Positions 51,001-59,280 of a DNA stretch of 64,000 nucleotides are shown here, in pieces (positions within the stretch are counted from its first letter, which is position 1; each line of letters begins with the position of its first letter). A model generated the notes under the pieces. That model was not told the DNA's origin, made no database searches, and saw only the letters and a list, made by a program, of their open reading frames with translations. The stretch comes from an uncultured Eubacteriales bacterium. GTDB lineage: Bacteria; Bacillota; Clostridia; Christensenellales; CAG-138. The position numbers and the translations under genes were made by a program. Location of the stretch: NCBI GenBank assembly GCA_902768795.1, contig CACXMS010000006.1, forward strand, positions 1 to 64,000, written 5' to 3'.

Positions 51001-51426
51001 ACCAAGGGCGGGCAAAGTCTTCTGGGACTCGGCGTGCTGGAGGGTGTTGCGGCAAGCGTTGAGTTGATGCTGTTCCCGAAAACATTGCAGCAGTTTGGAA
51101 GCTTGTTCTATGATGAAAATGTTGTTCTGATCCGCGGCAAGCTTTCCGTGCGGGAGGATCGCGCGAATTCCATTCTCGTCGATTCGATCGAATCCCTCGA
51201 GAATGTCGGCAGGACGCTGTATATCAGGGTTCCGGCATTGGATTCCGAGACGCAGACTTCCGTTCGCGCATTGACCGTGCATTACCCGGGCAGCACCCCG
51301 ATTGTCCTCGTAGATGCGAAGCGCGTAGCAAAGGGCGCGCCGAAATCATGGAATGTTGAACCGAGCGAAATGCTGCTGCAGAAGCTGCGGGATAAGTTCG
51401 GAGAAAAGAATGTTGTGCTGAAATGA
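48007..51426 (+). CDS. dnaE: DNA polymerase III alpha subunit (DnaE)
   Basis: 1139 residues. An N-terminal PHP domain (HLHVHTQYSLLDGA, residues 5-18) is followed by the C-family polymerase core with the catalytic Asp pair in MPDFDVDFCYERRQE (near 396-410). GPGRGSGAASL lies near 357, and FNKAHAACYAVVAYRTAYLK further on. A helix-hairpin-helix region follows, and an OB-fold near the C-terminus (about 970-1060). It is a replicative polymerase subunit; Firmicutes usually also have PolC, not seen here. CGGAGG lies before the ATG. It overlaps the rRNA methyltransferase gene by four bases (ATGA). Confidence 0.96.
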   Translation: MKPFVHLHVHTQYSLLDGAARIPDLVKRAKALDQTAIAITDHGVLYGVIDFYRACKKEGIKPIIGIEAYVTKGKYDATDVRERDYAHLILLAKNHTGYQNLMLLSSEAFTHGFYYKPRIDYDLLEKHSEGLVCLSACLAGDIPQALLHGRDEDAEKMARRLKRVFGDDFYIELQNHGIREQIEVLPKLKALAEKLEIETVVTNDIHYVRKEDAEAQDALLCIQTQRFVDETDRMRMGAEEFYVKSYDEMAALFPEDSASLDRTNAIAEKCNLEIEFGVRRLPAYVAPDGSKDNYAFLRNLCMEGLAKKMPHADKTAVDRLEYELDVVSRMGFVDYYLIVWDFIHYAKSHGIMVGPGRGSGAASLMAYCIDITDVDPLKYNLLFERFLNPERVSMPDFDVDFCYERRQEVIDYVGRKYGEGHVAQIITFGTLAAKAVVRDVARVLRVPYAEADRLAKLIPNVLKMTISEALNLSAELKSLYDSDATMRKVLDLSIKLEGLPRHSSTHAAGVVISGVPLNTVVPLQSNDGVLTTQFPMTTLEELGLLKMDFLGLRTLTVIRDALDFIRQQGKPVPDFSKNDFDDAGVWEMIASGDTDGVFQLESPGMQQFMQQLKPDCFEDLIAGISLYRPGPMDQIPRYVKGKHEADSVTYLHPMLEPILKTTYGCMVYQEQVMEIVRSLAGYSYGRSDLVRRAMSKKKHDVMAQERQYFVYGTEGVEGAVKRGVPEDIANRIFDEMMDFASYAFNKAHAACYAVVAYRTAYLKKYYPVELLTATINGYRNNVDQIAKYVYAARHIGIRILPPDVNRSGAVFTVENGAIRFGLGCVRSVSENVMQQMVLDRSQRGPFRGFLDFVERTNGLNKRMLEALIYAGCFDSMGYTRNSLIDVYEKALDASVRSRKTRDAGQLSLFDFDDASDALQSASIAIPKLPEFAANLLLQREREATGLYLSGHPLDRFRDILKKLPYSIEQLAESDESSGVRDETTVTVGGMLNQCKQRPTKGGQSLLGLGVLEGVAASVELMLFPKTLQQFGSLFYDENVVLIRGKLSVREDRANSILVDSIESLENVGRTLYIRVPALDSETQTSVRALTVHYPGSTPIVLVDAKRVAKGAPKSWNVEPSEMLLQKLRDKFGEKNVVLK

Positions 51427-52787
51427 AAAACGAGAATCCGTTTCAAAAAAATCAGGAAGTGACGTTGACCGTCGACGGAATAACCAGCGAAGGACAGGGC
51501 GTCGGCAGGATCGGCGGCGTTGCGTTCTTCGTGCCCGGGACCGTCGTCGATGAGACGGTAAAGGCGCATATTATCAAGGTGGAAAAACGGTACTGCGTTG
51601 CGAAAGTCATATCCGTGCTGACGGAATCCGAAAATCGCGAAACGCCGCGCTGTGAGGCATATCCATTTTGCGGCGGCTGCACGATGCAGCACATGACGTA
51701 CGAAGAACAGCTTCGCCGAAAACATGCCATTGTTACGGATGCGCTGGAACGGCTCGGCGGGTTTCGCGAGCTGAGGGTTTTGCCTGTGCTCGGAATGGAC
51801 GATCCCTGGCGGTATCGGAACAAGGGTTTGTTTCCGTTCGGAACGGTGGATGGAACGACAGCTTTCGGCTTTTATGCGCCGAGGAGCCATCGCTTGATTC
51901 CGCTGTATGACTGTCCGATTCAATCCGAACGGGTTATGGCGACCGCCCGGAAAATTGCCGTCTGGGCGAACCGATTCCGCGTTCCGGTTTATGAGGAAAC
52001 GACGGGAAAAGGGACCTTGCGCGGCTGCATGATTCGTGAAACGACGGACGGAAAGCAGATGGCGGTGGTCGTGACAAAGGGAGAACTGACCAGGGAGTCA
52101 GAACTGAAAGCCGCGCTGAAGGGAATCGATTCGCTGTATCACAGCCGAAACGACCGGGATACAAACGTGTTGCTGGACGGCAGATTCCGACTGCTGAGCG
52201 GGGAAGCGGCGCTGACGGAACTGCAGGACGGCGTCGCGTTTTCGGTCAGCCCGCAGAGCTTTCTGCAAGTGAATCCGATCCAGACGCGGACTTTGTATCG
52301 GACGGCAATCGAATATCTTGCGCCAAAACCGGAGGAAACGATCCTGGATCTCTATTGCGGCATCGGAACGATCTCGCTGCAGATTGCAAGGCGCGCCGGT
52401 CGTGTGATCGGCGTCGAATGTGTGCCGGAAGCGATCGAAGACGCAAAAGCCAACGCGAAGCGCAACGGAACGGACAACGCGGAATTCCTTTGCGGGCAGA
52501 CGGAGCGCGTTCTGCCGGAACTGCTGCAGCGCGGCGTTTGTCCGGACGCGATCGTGCTGGATCCTCCGCGAAAGGGCTGCGAGCCGCAGGCGCTGGAGGC
52601 GATCGCATCAAGCGGCGCAAAACGGCTGGTCTATGTTTCCTGCGACCCTGCCACACTGGCGCGCGATCTTCGCCTTCTGTGTGCCAACGGCTATTCGATT
52701 GAATCCGTTCAACCTGTTGATATGTTCCCGCAAACCGGGCATGTGGAATCAGTCGTATTGATGTCTCGAGTCGGGGCGAAGCAATAG
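51423..52787 (+). CDS. 23S rRNA (uracil-5-)-methyltransferase, RlmD/RumA family
   Basis: 454 residues. An N-terminal TRAM RNA-binding domain (about 10-65) is followed by the 4Fe-4S ligands Cys77, Cys83 and Cys86 (CEAYPFCGGC) and a fourth Cys near 163 (LYDCPIQ). The SAM site is LDLYCGIGTISLQIA. The catalytic Cys is in YVSCDPATLARDL, after VLDPPRKGCEPQAL. It makes m5U in 23S rRNA; in Gram-positives one such enzyme may modify two positions, which sequence cannot settle. It is translationally coupled to dnaE. Confidence 0.93.
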   Translation: MKNENPFQKNQEVTLTVDGITSEGQGVGRIGGVAFFVPGTVVDETVKAHIIKVEKRYCVAKVISVLTESENRETPRCEAYPFCGGCTMQHMTYEEQLRRKHAIVTDALERLGGFRELRVLPVLGMDDPWRYRNKGLFPFGTVDGTTAFGFYAPRSHRLIPLYDCPIQSERVMATARKIAVWANRFRVPVYEETTGKGTLRGCMIRETTDGKQMAVVVTKGELTRESELKAALKGIDSLYHSRNDRDTNVLLDGRFRLLSGEAALTELQDGVAFSVSPQSFLQVNPIQTRTLYRTAIEYLAPKPEETILDLYCGIGTISLQIARRAGRVIGVECVPEAIEDAKANAKRNGTDNAEFLCGQTERVLPELLQRGVCPDAIVLDPPRKGCEPQALEAIASSGAKRLVYVSCDPATLARDLRLLCANGYSIESVQPVDMFPQTGHVESVVLMSRVGAKQ

Positions 52788-52816
52788 AACTATTGTCAGG
52801 AAATGGGGGAAATGAT

Positions 52817-54301
52817 ATGACAAAAACGCTTGCAATAATCGGTGGTGGGATTTCCGGACTTACGGCAGGGATATATGCCTTGCAAGCCGGATACGACACA
52901 ACCATATATGAAAAAAATTCCATGGTCGGGGGTGAATGCACCGGGTGGAACAGGCAAGGTTACCATATTGATAACTGTGTACACTTTCTTGTGGGGTGTA
53001 ACGAGGAAGATCCACTGAATAAGATATGGAAAAATACCGGTGTTTTATCCGATGAGATCAAACTGTATCGAGAACCATATTTCTACTGCATGGAGATGAA
53101 TGGGAAAAAGATTCATTTATGGCGTGATATCGAAAAAGCGCGAAACGAACTATTTAGTATTGCGCCGGAAGATGAAAAAGAGCTTGCCCTGTTTTTTCAA
53201 TGTGTAAAAGGGTGCGAATGCATACAGCCGCCATGCGAAATATCTCCTGCGCACATGAATCCGTTTCAATACATGAAAATGGGCATGAGTATGAAAAATG
53301 CCGCTAAAGCAAATAAGGAATACGGGAAACAGGCCATGTCCGAGTTTGTTTCAAGGTTCAAAAACCCGTATATTAAAGCGTTATTCGGAAATTTTTTTAA
53401 CAATAATTTTTCTGCCCTTACATTTGTGACTTCATATGCATTTTATACCAGCAACACTGCCGCGATACCTGAGGGTGGCTCGACAGGCATGGTATCACGA
53501 ATGATACAGCGGTTTACGACTCTCGGGGGCAGGATAAATTATTCTTCAGAGGTAAAGGAAGTCGTAATAGACCGTGGTCATATCCGTGCTATTAAATTAA
53601 AAAATGGAAAAGATATAAATGCAGACAATTATATCTGGGCTGCAGATCCATATCCTTTGTTTCATGATATGATCGGAATGCAGTTCATGGATCCGAACCT
53701 GAAATATATGTATGATAATCCTGCAGGGTATGAGGCCAACACCGGGTATCAGGCCTCTTTCGGAATAACAACAAATGAAAGGCTTGAATTGCCGGAAGGT
53801 TCAGTTATTTTCCCGTGTGAGGAATATATTATTGCAAAAAAAAGACATTCATTCTGCGGAATGAGATTATATGACTGCGACGAAGGCCTTTTTCCCGTTA
53901 ATAAAAGAGTGATCCAATGCAATATCCTTCAGAATGCTGACGATTTTGATTATTGGGCAGAGCTTTATAATGACAAAGCTGTATATGAAAGTGAGAAAAT
54001 GAGGATTGCAGAAGAACTCAAAGAAAGGCTCGAAATGCAATACCCTCAGCTCGCGAATAAATTAGTTTTACTTAGTACATATTCGCCGGTCACCTTCAAC
54101 AAATGGTGCAATGCATATAAAGGTGGATATATGAGCTTTAATGTGCTTAAGGGATTTAAGAGCAAATATGTGAAAAATACAATTGAAGGAATAGATAATC
54201 TCTTTCTTGCAGGTCAATGGCTTCAAAATAGCGGCGGATTGCCAATTGCTGCCGCAGAAGGAAAATTTGCGATAGCAGCTTTGATAAAGGCAGGACGATG
54301 A
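52817..54301 (+). CDS. Phytoene-desaturase-like FAD-dependent oxidoreductase
   Basis: 494 residues. An N-terminal dinucleotide-binding motif IIGGGISGLTAGIYALQAGY is followed by YEKNSMVGGECTGW, the pattern of the phytoene dehydrogenase/amine oxidase flavoproteins (COG1233-like). The C-terminal FAD motif is NLFLAGQWLQNSGGLP. Substrates of this bacterial branch are mostly unknown. The ATG at 52817 has GGGGGA upstream; the in-frame ATG at 52793 has none. Codon use (ATA, AAT, GAA, TAT) is clearly AT-richer than dnaE upstream, suggesting horizontal acquisition. Confidence 0.85.
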   Translation: MTKTLAIIGGGISGLTAGIYALQAGYDTTIYEKNSMVGGECTGWNRQGYHIDNCVHFLVGCNEEDPLNKIWKNTGVLSDEIKLYREPYFYCMEMNGKKIHLWRDIEKARNELFSIAPEDEKELALFFQCVKGCECIQPPCEISPAHMNPFQYMKMGMSMKNAAKANKEYGKQAMSEFVSRFKNPYIKALFGNFFNNNFSALTFVTSYAFYTSNTAAIPEGGSTGMVSRMIQRFTTLGGRINYSSEVKEVVIDRGHIRAIKLKNGKDINADNYIWAADPYPLFHDMIGMQFMDPNLKYMYDNPAGYEANTGYQASFGITTNERLELPEGSVIFPCEEYIIAKKRHSFCGMRLYDCDEGLFPVNKRVIQCNILQNADDFDYWAELYNDKAVYESEKMRIAEELKERLEMQYPQLANKLVLLSTYSPVTFNKWCNAYKGGYMSFNVLKGFKSKYVKNTIEGIDNLFLAGQWLQNSGGLPIAAAEGKFAIAALIKAGR

Positions 54302-54540
54302 TTGAGATGGTAAATCGGGAGCAGGATTATGACGCGATTTAAGCGAATCATGGGAGAATATTTCTGTAACTTCCCACTTGATATGTTTAGTCAGAGCCTT
54401 CGGAATATGAGCAATTTAGCCGTAGCCATGACATTCATAATGATGTCTCAAGCCATGTGGAGTGCGTGACATTAATGACGAGAGTATGAAGCAAAAGGAT
54501 TGTCAAATCGGTATTTGGCGAACAGGTGGAGAGTGACAAA

Positions 54541-55065
54541 ATGAGAGCGCATGATTATGAGATTATGACTGAGCGTTTACTGTTGCGCCCCATGACAATT
54601 GCGGATGCGGATGCTGTTTGGAAGTGGGTAAGTGACGAACGTGTAGCAAAGTATATGGTATATCCGACATATACTGACAAACAGAAACTCCGTGAATGGT
54701 TGCGCTCTATCGAAAAATTTGATGGAGAGTATCATTTCGGATATGTTCGTTTATCTGATAATGAACTGATCGGAAGTGGAAGTATAGGTTCAAGCACCCA
54801 AAAAGAAGGATTTTGGGGATTCGGTTATAACTTCAGATATGATTGCTGGAAAAAGGGATACGCAACAGAAGCAGCAAAAGCGATGATCGATTTTGCCAAA
54901 AGAGAATTCGGTATTATACATTTTTGTTCGAGTCACGTGGAAGCTAATCTCGCATCCGGACATGTGATGGAGAAATGCGGTCTTCATTTTGCAGGATACG
55001 GAAAATTTGAGAAACTGGATGGAAGCTGTAAGGCACGTTCGATGGAATATGAGGGCATCCTGTGA
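54541..55065 (+). CDS. GNAT N-acetyltransferase (RimJ/RimL type)
   Basis: 174 residues. It begins TERLLLRPMTIADADAVW, typical of the RimJ/RimL-type GNAT family that transfers acetyl from CoA to an amine. The acetyl-CoA region is WKKGYATEAAKAMIDFA, and the later ASGHVMEKCGLHFAG is the family's conserved asparagine/Met-type end motif. The acceptor is unknown. GGTGGAG lies before the ATG at 54541. It shares the AT-rich composition of the preceding gene. Confidence 0.88.
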   Translation: MRAHDYEIMTERLLLRPMTIADADAVWKWVSDERVAKYMVYPTYTDKQKLREWLRSIEKFDGEYHFGYVRLSDNELIGSGSIGSSTQKEGFWGFGYNFRYDCWKKGYATEAAKAMIDFAKREFGIIHFCSSHVEANLASGHVMEKCGLHFAGYGKFEKLDGSCKARSMEYEGIL

Positions 55066-55311
55066 CTGAAATCCTGGTTTGTCGGGACAATGAAATCAAT
55101 CCGGGCGTCCTGACGCAACCGGCCAACGGCATATTCCTGACGTCGAGGGTCATGACAGCAGCATGAATATGTGCGGTTTTTTTCGCGCCATTGTCCCAAG
55201 TCATGTCGAGACGGTTGTTCTTTTTGCCGCGAGAGTAGCTGAAATAATAATTGATGTCGCAGGAGAATGGAGAAAATGTCCAACGATTCGCTGTTTATGG
55301 TATAGACATTT

Positions 55312-55336
55312 TAGCGGGGATCCGCTATTCTTTTTT
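55312..55336 (+). terminator. Hairpin with T-tract upstream of the XRE gene
   Basis: TAGCGG (55312-55317) pairs with CCGCTA (55322-55327), followed by TTCTTTTTT. It lies 16 bases before the ATG, just before the SD, so it may end upstream transcripts or attenuate the regulator gene. Confidence 0.5.
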
Positions 55337-55351
55337 CGGGAGGTAAGCCAA

Positions 55352-55858
55352 ATGGATTTAATGAAAATCGGTAGATTTATTGCGGTTCTTCGAAAAGAAA
55401 ACGGTCTTACACAAGAGCAGCTCGGAGAAAGAATCGGAGTGACCAATAAGACGGTTTCCCGATGGGAAACGGGAGTATATCTGCCGCCTGCAGATATGTT
55501 GCTGGCTTTAGGTGAACTCTTTCATGTTAATGTCAATGAAATTCTTAGCGGAAAGCGACTGACTGATGCAGAATATAAGAAGGCAGCTGAAGAAAATCTG
55601 ACACAGGCCATCAAAGCCAGCAGCTTCTCCCTGAAGGATAAGATAGAGTTCTTTAAAAAGAAGTGGCTGAAAGAGCATATAGCGATTATGGTTGTGATTG
55701 GAATTTGTATCATTGCTGTGCTCATAGTCGGAATATTAATCAAGAACCTTGTACTGATTTCGATTACTCCGATACTTATTTTAGCTGCACATGCATGGAG
55801 AAACAATACCATGATGGCATATGTTGAACGAAAGGTCTATGATGAAAACGGAAATTGA
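55352..55858 (+). CDS. XRE-type DNA-binding regulator with two membrane helices
   Basis: 168 residues. The N-terminal ~65 residues are a lambda-repressor-like HTH: IGRFIAVLRKENGLTQEQLGERIG and NKTVSRWETGVYLPPADML. After a charged linker come two hydrophobic segments (about 108-128 and 131-147), so the repressor should be tethered to the membrane. This HTH-plus-membrane layout is common in Firmicutes; its signal is unknown. GGGAGG lies eight bases before the ATG. It is AT-rich and part of the putative imported patch. Confidence 0.82.
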   Translation: MDLMKIGRFIAVLRKENGLTQEQLGERIGVTNKTVSRWETGVYLPPADMLLALGELFHVNVNEILSGKRLTDAEYKKAAEENLTQAIKASSFSLKDKIEFFKKKWLKEHIAIMVVIGICIIAVLIVGILIKNLVLISITPILILAAHAWRNNTMMAYVERKVYDENGN

Positions 55859-55918
55859 CACATCGAGGCTTCCACACTGCCATCACCGGCGGCGGGGAGC
55901 GGAAAAAGAGTAAGAAGA

Positions 55919-56530
55919 ATGGACGCAATTATTTACATTCACGGCAAGGGAGGCAGCGCAAAGGAAGCGGAGCATTACGAGCAGTTGTTTCCTTCCTGTG
56001 ATGTAGTCGGACTTGCATATCAGGGGATTACGCCGTGGGATGCGGGAAAAGAAATACAGGAAGCGGTTACGAGATTAAAAGCAACCTACGGCAGGATTGC
56101 TCTGATTGCCAACAGCATCGGCGCGTTTTTCTCGATGAACGCAGATATCGAAAAGGGTATTGTCCATGCCTGGTTTATCTCTCCCGTCGTAGATATGGAG
56201 AAGCTGATCGAGGATATTATGGACCGGGCCGGTATTACGGAGCCGGAGCTGCGGGAACGCGGCATCATTCCTACCGATTTCGGCGAAGACCTGTCATGGG
56301 AGTATCTTAGCTATGTTCGGCAGCATCCTGTCAGCTGGAGCATACCGACCGATATTCTTTATGGAAGCAAAGATCACCTGACGTCCATGGAAACAATTAC
56401 TGCTTTTGCGAAAGAGCATCATGCAAGTCTCACCGTCATGGAAGGCGGCGAGCACTGGTTCCACACGGAGGAGCAGATGCTCTTCCTCGGTAACTGGATC
56501 AGAAACAGTTTGGATAACGGAAAGATTTAG
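55919..56530 (+). CDS. Small alpha/beta hydrolase
   Basis: 203 residues. HGKGGSAKEAEHY near the N-terminus forms the oxyanion loop. The nucleophile elbow is IANSIGAFF (Ser66 region; first Gly of GxSxG is Asn), the acid is probably Asp in LYGSKDHLT, and His lies in GGEHWFHTE. This fits small serine hydrolases of the RBBP9/YdeN or BioH-like kind; the substrate is unknown. An AAGAGTAAGAAG stretch is a weak SD. GC content returns to the window average here. Confidence 0.75.
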   Translation: MDAIIYIHGKGGSAKEAEHYEQLFPSCDVVGLAYQGITPWDAGKEIQEAVTRLKATYGRIALIANSIGAFFSMNADIEKGIVHAWFISPVVDMEKLIEDIMDRAGITEPELRERGIIPTDFGEDLSWEYLSYVRQHPVSWSIPTDILYGSKDHLTSMETITAFAKEHHASLTVMEGGEHWFHTEEQMLFLGNWIRNSLDNGKI

Positions 56531-56658
56531 CACAAGCGCATCGGGAAACGAAGGAAAAAGACAATGGCGATACGTACGGGAGAGCCGGTTTTTCGACTCT
56601 CTTTATACATAATACAGGCGTTATCCGCTTTCCCGACCGGCGATTGCCTGTTTTCTAT

Positions 56659-56686
56659 TTGCAATCGGACGGATATGTGTTACAAT
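56659..56686 (+). promoter_or_regulatory. Promoter of the acetyltransferase cluster
   Basis: TTGCAA (56659-56664), a 16-nt spacer and TACAAT (56681-56686), about 50 bases before the ATG at 56739. Confidence 0.6.
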
Positions 56687-56738
56687 GATAATTAATGAAC
56701 TGCTCGGGCTATGAGCGGCGGGAACCGGGGAGAGAACC

Positions 56739-57293
56739 ATGAAACTGACGCTGGAAACGGACAGACTGCTATTGCGGCCTTTTTGCGAGGAAGACGCGGA
56801 AGCGATGTTTTACGGATGGGCAAGCGATCCCGAAGTTACGGAATATCTGACATGGCCGGCGCATTCGGACCTTGCACAGACCGCGGATGTTCTCCGAAAG
56901 TGGATAAAACAATATGAGAAACCGGAACGGCTGAATTTTGCAATCGTTCTGAAAGAGGAGAACAAACTGATCGGCGGGATCGATGTCGTAGGGTATCTGA
57001 ACGGCGTGAACGGAACTCCGGTGATCGGATACAACCTTGCAAAACCGTATTGGAATAATGGGTACATGACGGAAGCATGCCGATGCCTTCTCCGATACCT
57101 GTTTTCCAAAGGATATTCCGAGGTAAGGATCGATGCAGCGCAGGAAAACATCGGTTCGAATCGGGTGATTCAAAAATGCGGCGGCGTCTTCCAAAGAACC
57201 GAAGTACATGAACGTCCGCTGAAGGGCGATACCATGACTGTCAATCATTATCTCGTTCCGGCAAACGCGGAAAATGAAGGGGCAGTAATATGA
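56739..57293 (+). CDS. GNAT N-acetyltransferase (RimJ/RimL type)
   Basis: 184 residues. LETDRLLLRPFCEEDAEAMF starts the domain, VIGYNLAKPYWNNGYMTEACRCLL carries the acetyl-CoA loop, and NIGSNRVIQKCGG is the terminal motif. This is the RimJ/RimL-type GNAT family; the acceptor is unknown. GGGAGAG precedes the ATG. It overlaps the next acetyltransferase gene by four bases (ATGA), so it heads a small operon running to 59133. Confidence 0.88.
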   Translation: MKLTLETDRLLLRPFCEEDAEAMFYGWASDPEVTEYLTWPAHSDLAQTADVLRKWIKQYEKPERLNFAIVLKEENKLIGGIDVVGYLNGVNGTPVIGYNLAKPYWNNGYMTEACRCLLRYLFSKGYSEVRIDAAQENIGSNRVIQKCGGVFQRTEVHERPLKGDTMTVNHYLVPANAENEGAVI

Positions 57294-57751
57294 AACAAAG
57301 GATAATCGACGATGAGCTTACGCTGATTCCGTACTTTCCGAATGAAGAAGTTGCGTTGCGATGGTATCAGGATCCAGAAGTTTGCAAGCAGGTCGATAAT
57401 ATCGATTTTTTATATACCCCTGAACGGCTCAGGGCCATGTATGACTATCTGTGCGCTCACGGCGATTGCTTTTATATCCGCTATCGGGGAACGCTTGTCG
57501 GAGACTGCACGCTTCGGGATAATTCGGAGATCGCAATCGTCGTATGCAGGGAGTATCAGAATCGGCAAATCGGAAGAAGATGCGTTCGGAATATGATCGC
57601 TTTGGCAAAAGAAAAAGGGATGTCTCAGGTTAAGGCAAACATCTATTCGTTCAACCGACAGAGCAGAGCGATGTTTCAAACGCTCGGATTCATCGAAACC
57701 GAACCGGAATGGTTCGTATTTCGGATTCCGGGGCAGAAAACGGAAGAATAA
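57290..57751 (+). CDS. GNAT N-acetyltransferase, short
   Basis: 153 residues. The region EIAIVVCREYQNRQIGRRCVRNMI holds the acetyl-CoA-binding R/Q-x-x-G-x-G/R type loop, and NRQSRAMFQTLGFIE is the family's C-terminal signature. Acceptor unknown. It is translationally coupled to the GNAT gene before it and separated by 13 bases from the GNAT/YoaP gene after it; three acetyltransferase genes in a row suggest different acceptors in one pathway. Confidence 0.85.
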   Translation: MKQRIIDDELTLIPYFPNEEVALRWYQDPEVCKQVDNIDFLYTPERLRAMYDYLCAHGDCFYIRYRGTLVGDCTLRDNSEIAIVVCREYQNRQIGRRCVRNMIALAKEKGMSQVKANIYSFNRQSRAMFQTLGFIETEPEWFVFRIPGQKTEE

Positions 57752-57764
57752 AGGAACAGGAAAA

Positions 57765-58520
57765 ATGGATTATATCAGAGTAACAGAGGAAAACCTGGAA
57801 ACCGAGCATATCTGCTGTGCGATTTCAAACAACAAGGACATACAGGTATCGTCAAAAAAGGCGTGGCTGAAGGACCGGTTCAAAGACGGTCTGGTGTTTT
57901 TGAAGAGTACGGAACGAGGGAAGTGTTTCATTGAGTATCTTCCGGCTGAAAACGCATGGAATCCATTGGCGGCGGGCGGATATATGCATATCGACTGCCT
58001 TTGGGTTTCCGGCGCGTTGAAAGGACACGGATACTCCAACGATCTGCTCGGGGAATGCGTCCGGGACAGCAGGGAGAAGGGAAAGAAAGGACTTTGCATT
58101 CTATCGTCGGCAAAGAAAAAACCGTTCTTGGCGGATCCGAAGTATTTGGCATACAAGGGGTTTTCGGTATGCGACGAAGCGGACAACGGGATTCAGCTTT
58201 GGTATCTGCCTTTCTTAAAGGAGGTCGAAGCGCCGCGTTTCAAAGAGTGCGCGAGGCATCCGCGGGTAAACGAATCGGGTTATGTTCTGTATTATACGGA
58301 TCAATGTCCGTTCAACGCCAAATATGTCCCGATCGTAGAGAAAACGGCAAAAGAGCAAGGCGTTTCGTTCAAAGCGATCCATATTCAGAACAAAGAGGAA
58401 GCGCAAAATGCGCCGACGCCGATTACCACCTATGCGCTGTTTTTCGAAGGCGTTTATCTTACGAATGAACAGATGAACGATAAGCGGTTTCTGAAGCTGT
58501 TGGCGCATTCCGATGCCTGA
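57765..58520 (+). CDS. GNAT acetyltransferase with YoaP-like C-terminal domain
   Basis: 251 residues. The N-terminal half is GNAT-like (GALKGHGYSNDLLGECVRDSREKGKKG is the acetyl-CoA loop and following helix). The C-terminal half contains YYTDQCPFNAKYVPIVE, matching the YoaP-like domain that follows GNAT domains in Bacillus YoaP. The Cys after Gln suggests a thioredoxin-like strand-helix start, though the second Cys is replaced. Function unknown. GGAACAGG precedes the ATG. It is third in the acetyltransferase operon. Confidence 0.82.
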   Translation: MDYIRVTEENLETEHICCAISNNKDIQVSSKKAWLKDRFKDGLVFLKSTERGKCFIEYLPAENAWNPLAAGGYMHIDCLWVSGALKGHGYSNDLLGECVRDSREKGKKGLCILSSAKKKPFLADPKYLAYKGFSVCDEADNGIQLWYLPFLKEVEAPRFKECARHPRVNESGYVLYYTDQCPFNAKYVPIVEKTAKEQGVSFKAIHIQNKEEAQNAPTPITTYALFFEGVYLTNEQMNDKRFLKLLAHSDA

Positions 58521-58548
58521 CGGACCGTTGAAAGGCGGTGTACCACGG

Positions 58549-59133
58549 ATGTATTATCATGCGTCGCCCGTCGGCGGCATAAAGGAGCTGCTCCCGAAAG
58601 CGTCAAATCACGATGTGCCGCTGGTTTATTTTTCAAAAAAGCGGGAGAATGTGCTGGCCTATCTAAGCAACGCGATTGAAAAGTACTGCCGGGAAACGGG
58701 CTTTTCCCATTCCGGCCGGTGGACGAAATGGGGCCCGTACGGCTTCGATCCGGACGGACGGCAAAGACTGGAGGAATATTATCCGAATGCCCTCGAAAGC
58801 ACCTATCGCAGTGTTTCGGGATATATCTATTACGCGGAATCGGTTTCGGAATCCGATTTTCCCATTCAGATTCCGGATACGGTCGCATCCAAAGCGCCTG
58901 TAAAGGTCGATGGCGCGGAATGGATTCCGGATGCGCTTGAAGCGATCCTGCAGGCGGAACGGGACGGGCTGATCCGGATTCTTCGATATGAGGAAATGTC
59001 CGAAAAAACGCGTGTATGGCTGGAAGAAACGATCCGGCGGGAATACCGGGAAGCGGAATCCCAGCCGGACTACAGGCATTTTTTGCTCGGCAAGTTTCCG
59101 GGGATTATGAACAGAGCTGGGATTTCGCCGTAA
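58549..59133 (+). CDS. Conserved protein of unknown function
   Basis: 194 residues. It starts MYYHASPVGGIKELLPKAS and continues with VYFSKKRENVLAYLSNA, a combination I associate with uncharacterised clostridial proteins; the early HAS...GG...PLVYFS pattern is vaguely like ADP-ribosyltransferase-type folds but no catalytic set can be confirmed. No signal or membrane helix. AAAGGCGG lies ten bases before the ATG at 58549; an in-frame ATG at 58513 overlaps the previous stop and cannot be excluded. Last gene of the acetyltransferase operon. Confidence 0.7.
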   Translation: MYYHASPVGGIKELLPKASNHDVPLVYFSKKRENVLAYLSNAIEKYCRETGFSHSGRWTKWGPYGFDPDGRQRLEEYYPNALESTYRSVSGYIYYAESVSESDFPIQIPDTVASKAPVKVDGAEWIPDALEAILQAERDGLIRILRYEEMSEKTRVWLEETIRREYREAESQPDYRHFLLGKFPGIMNRAGISP

Positions 59134-59183
59134 TATCCGGAGAAAGAATTGCACGGGCTCTTATTATAATAAAATGAAATGTT

Positions 59184-59211
59184 TTGCTTTTTCACTCAAA
59201 AATGATATAAT
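59184..59211 (+). promoter_or_regulatory. Promoter of the PAP2 gene
   Basis: TTGCTT (59184-59189), a 16-nt spacer and TATAAT (59206-59211), followed by AGGAAAGG before the ATG at 59281. Confidence 0.65.
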
Positions 59212-59280
59212 ACAACCGACTGAAAAAAAGACATCAATTGATTTTGAATCGCATAGGTTGAACAGGAAAGGATCACGGAT

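Noticed and set aside
54329-54469. A 46-codon frame (MTRFKRIMGEYF...) between the oxidoreductase and acetyltransferase genes
   Set aside because: It has a weak GGGAGCAGG upstream, but no recognised product, an odd Met-rich composition and a surrounding gap that looks degraded. It could be a remnant rather than a gene.
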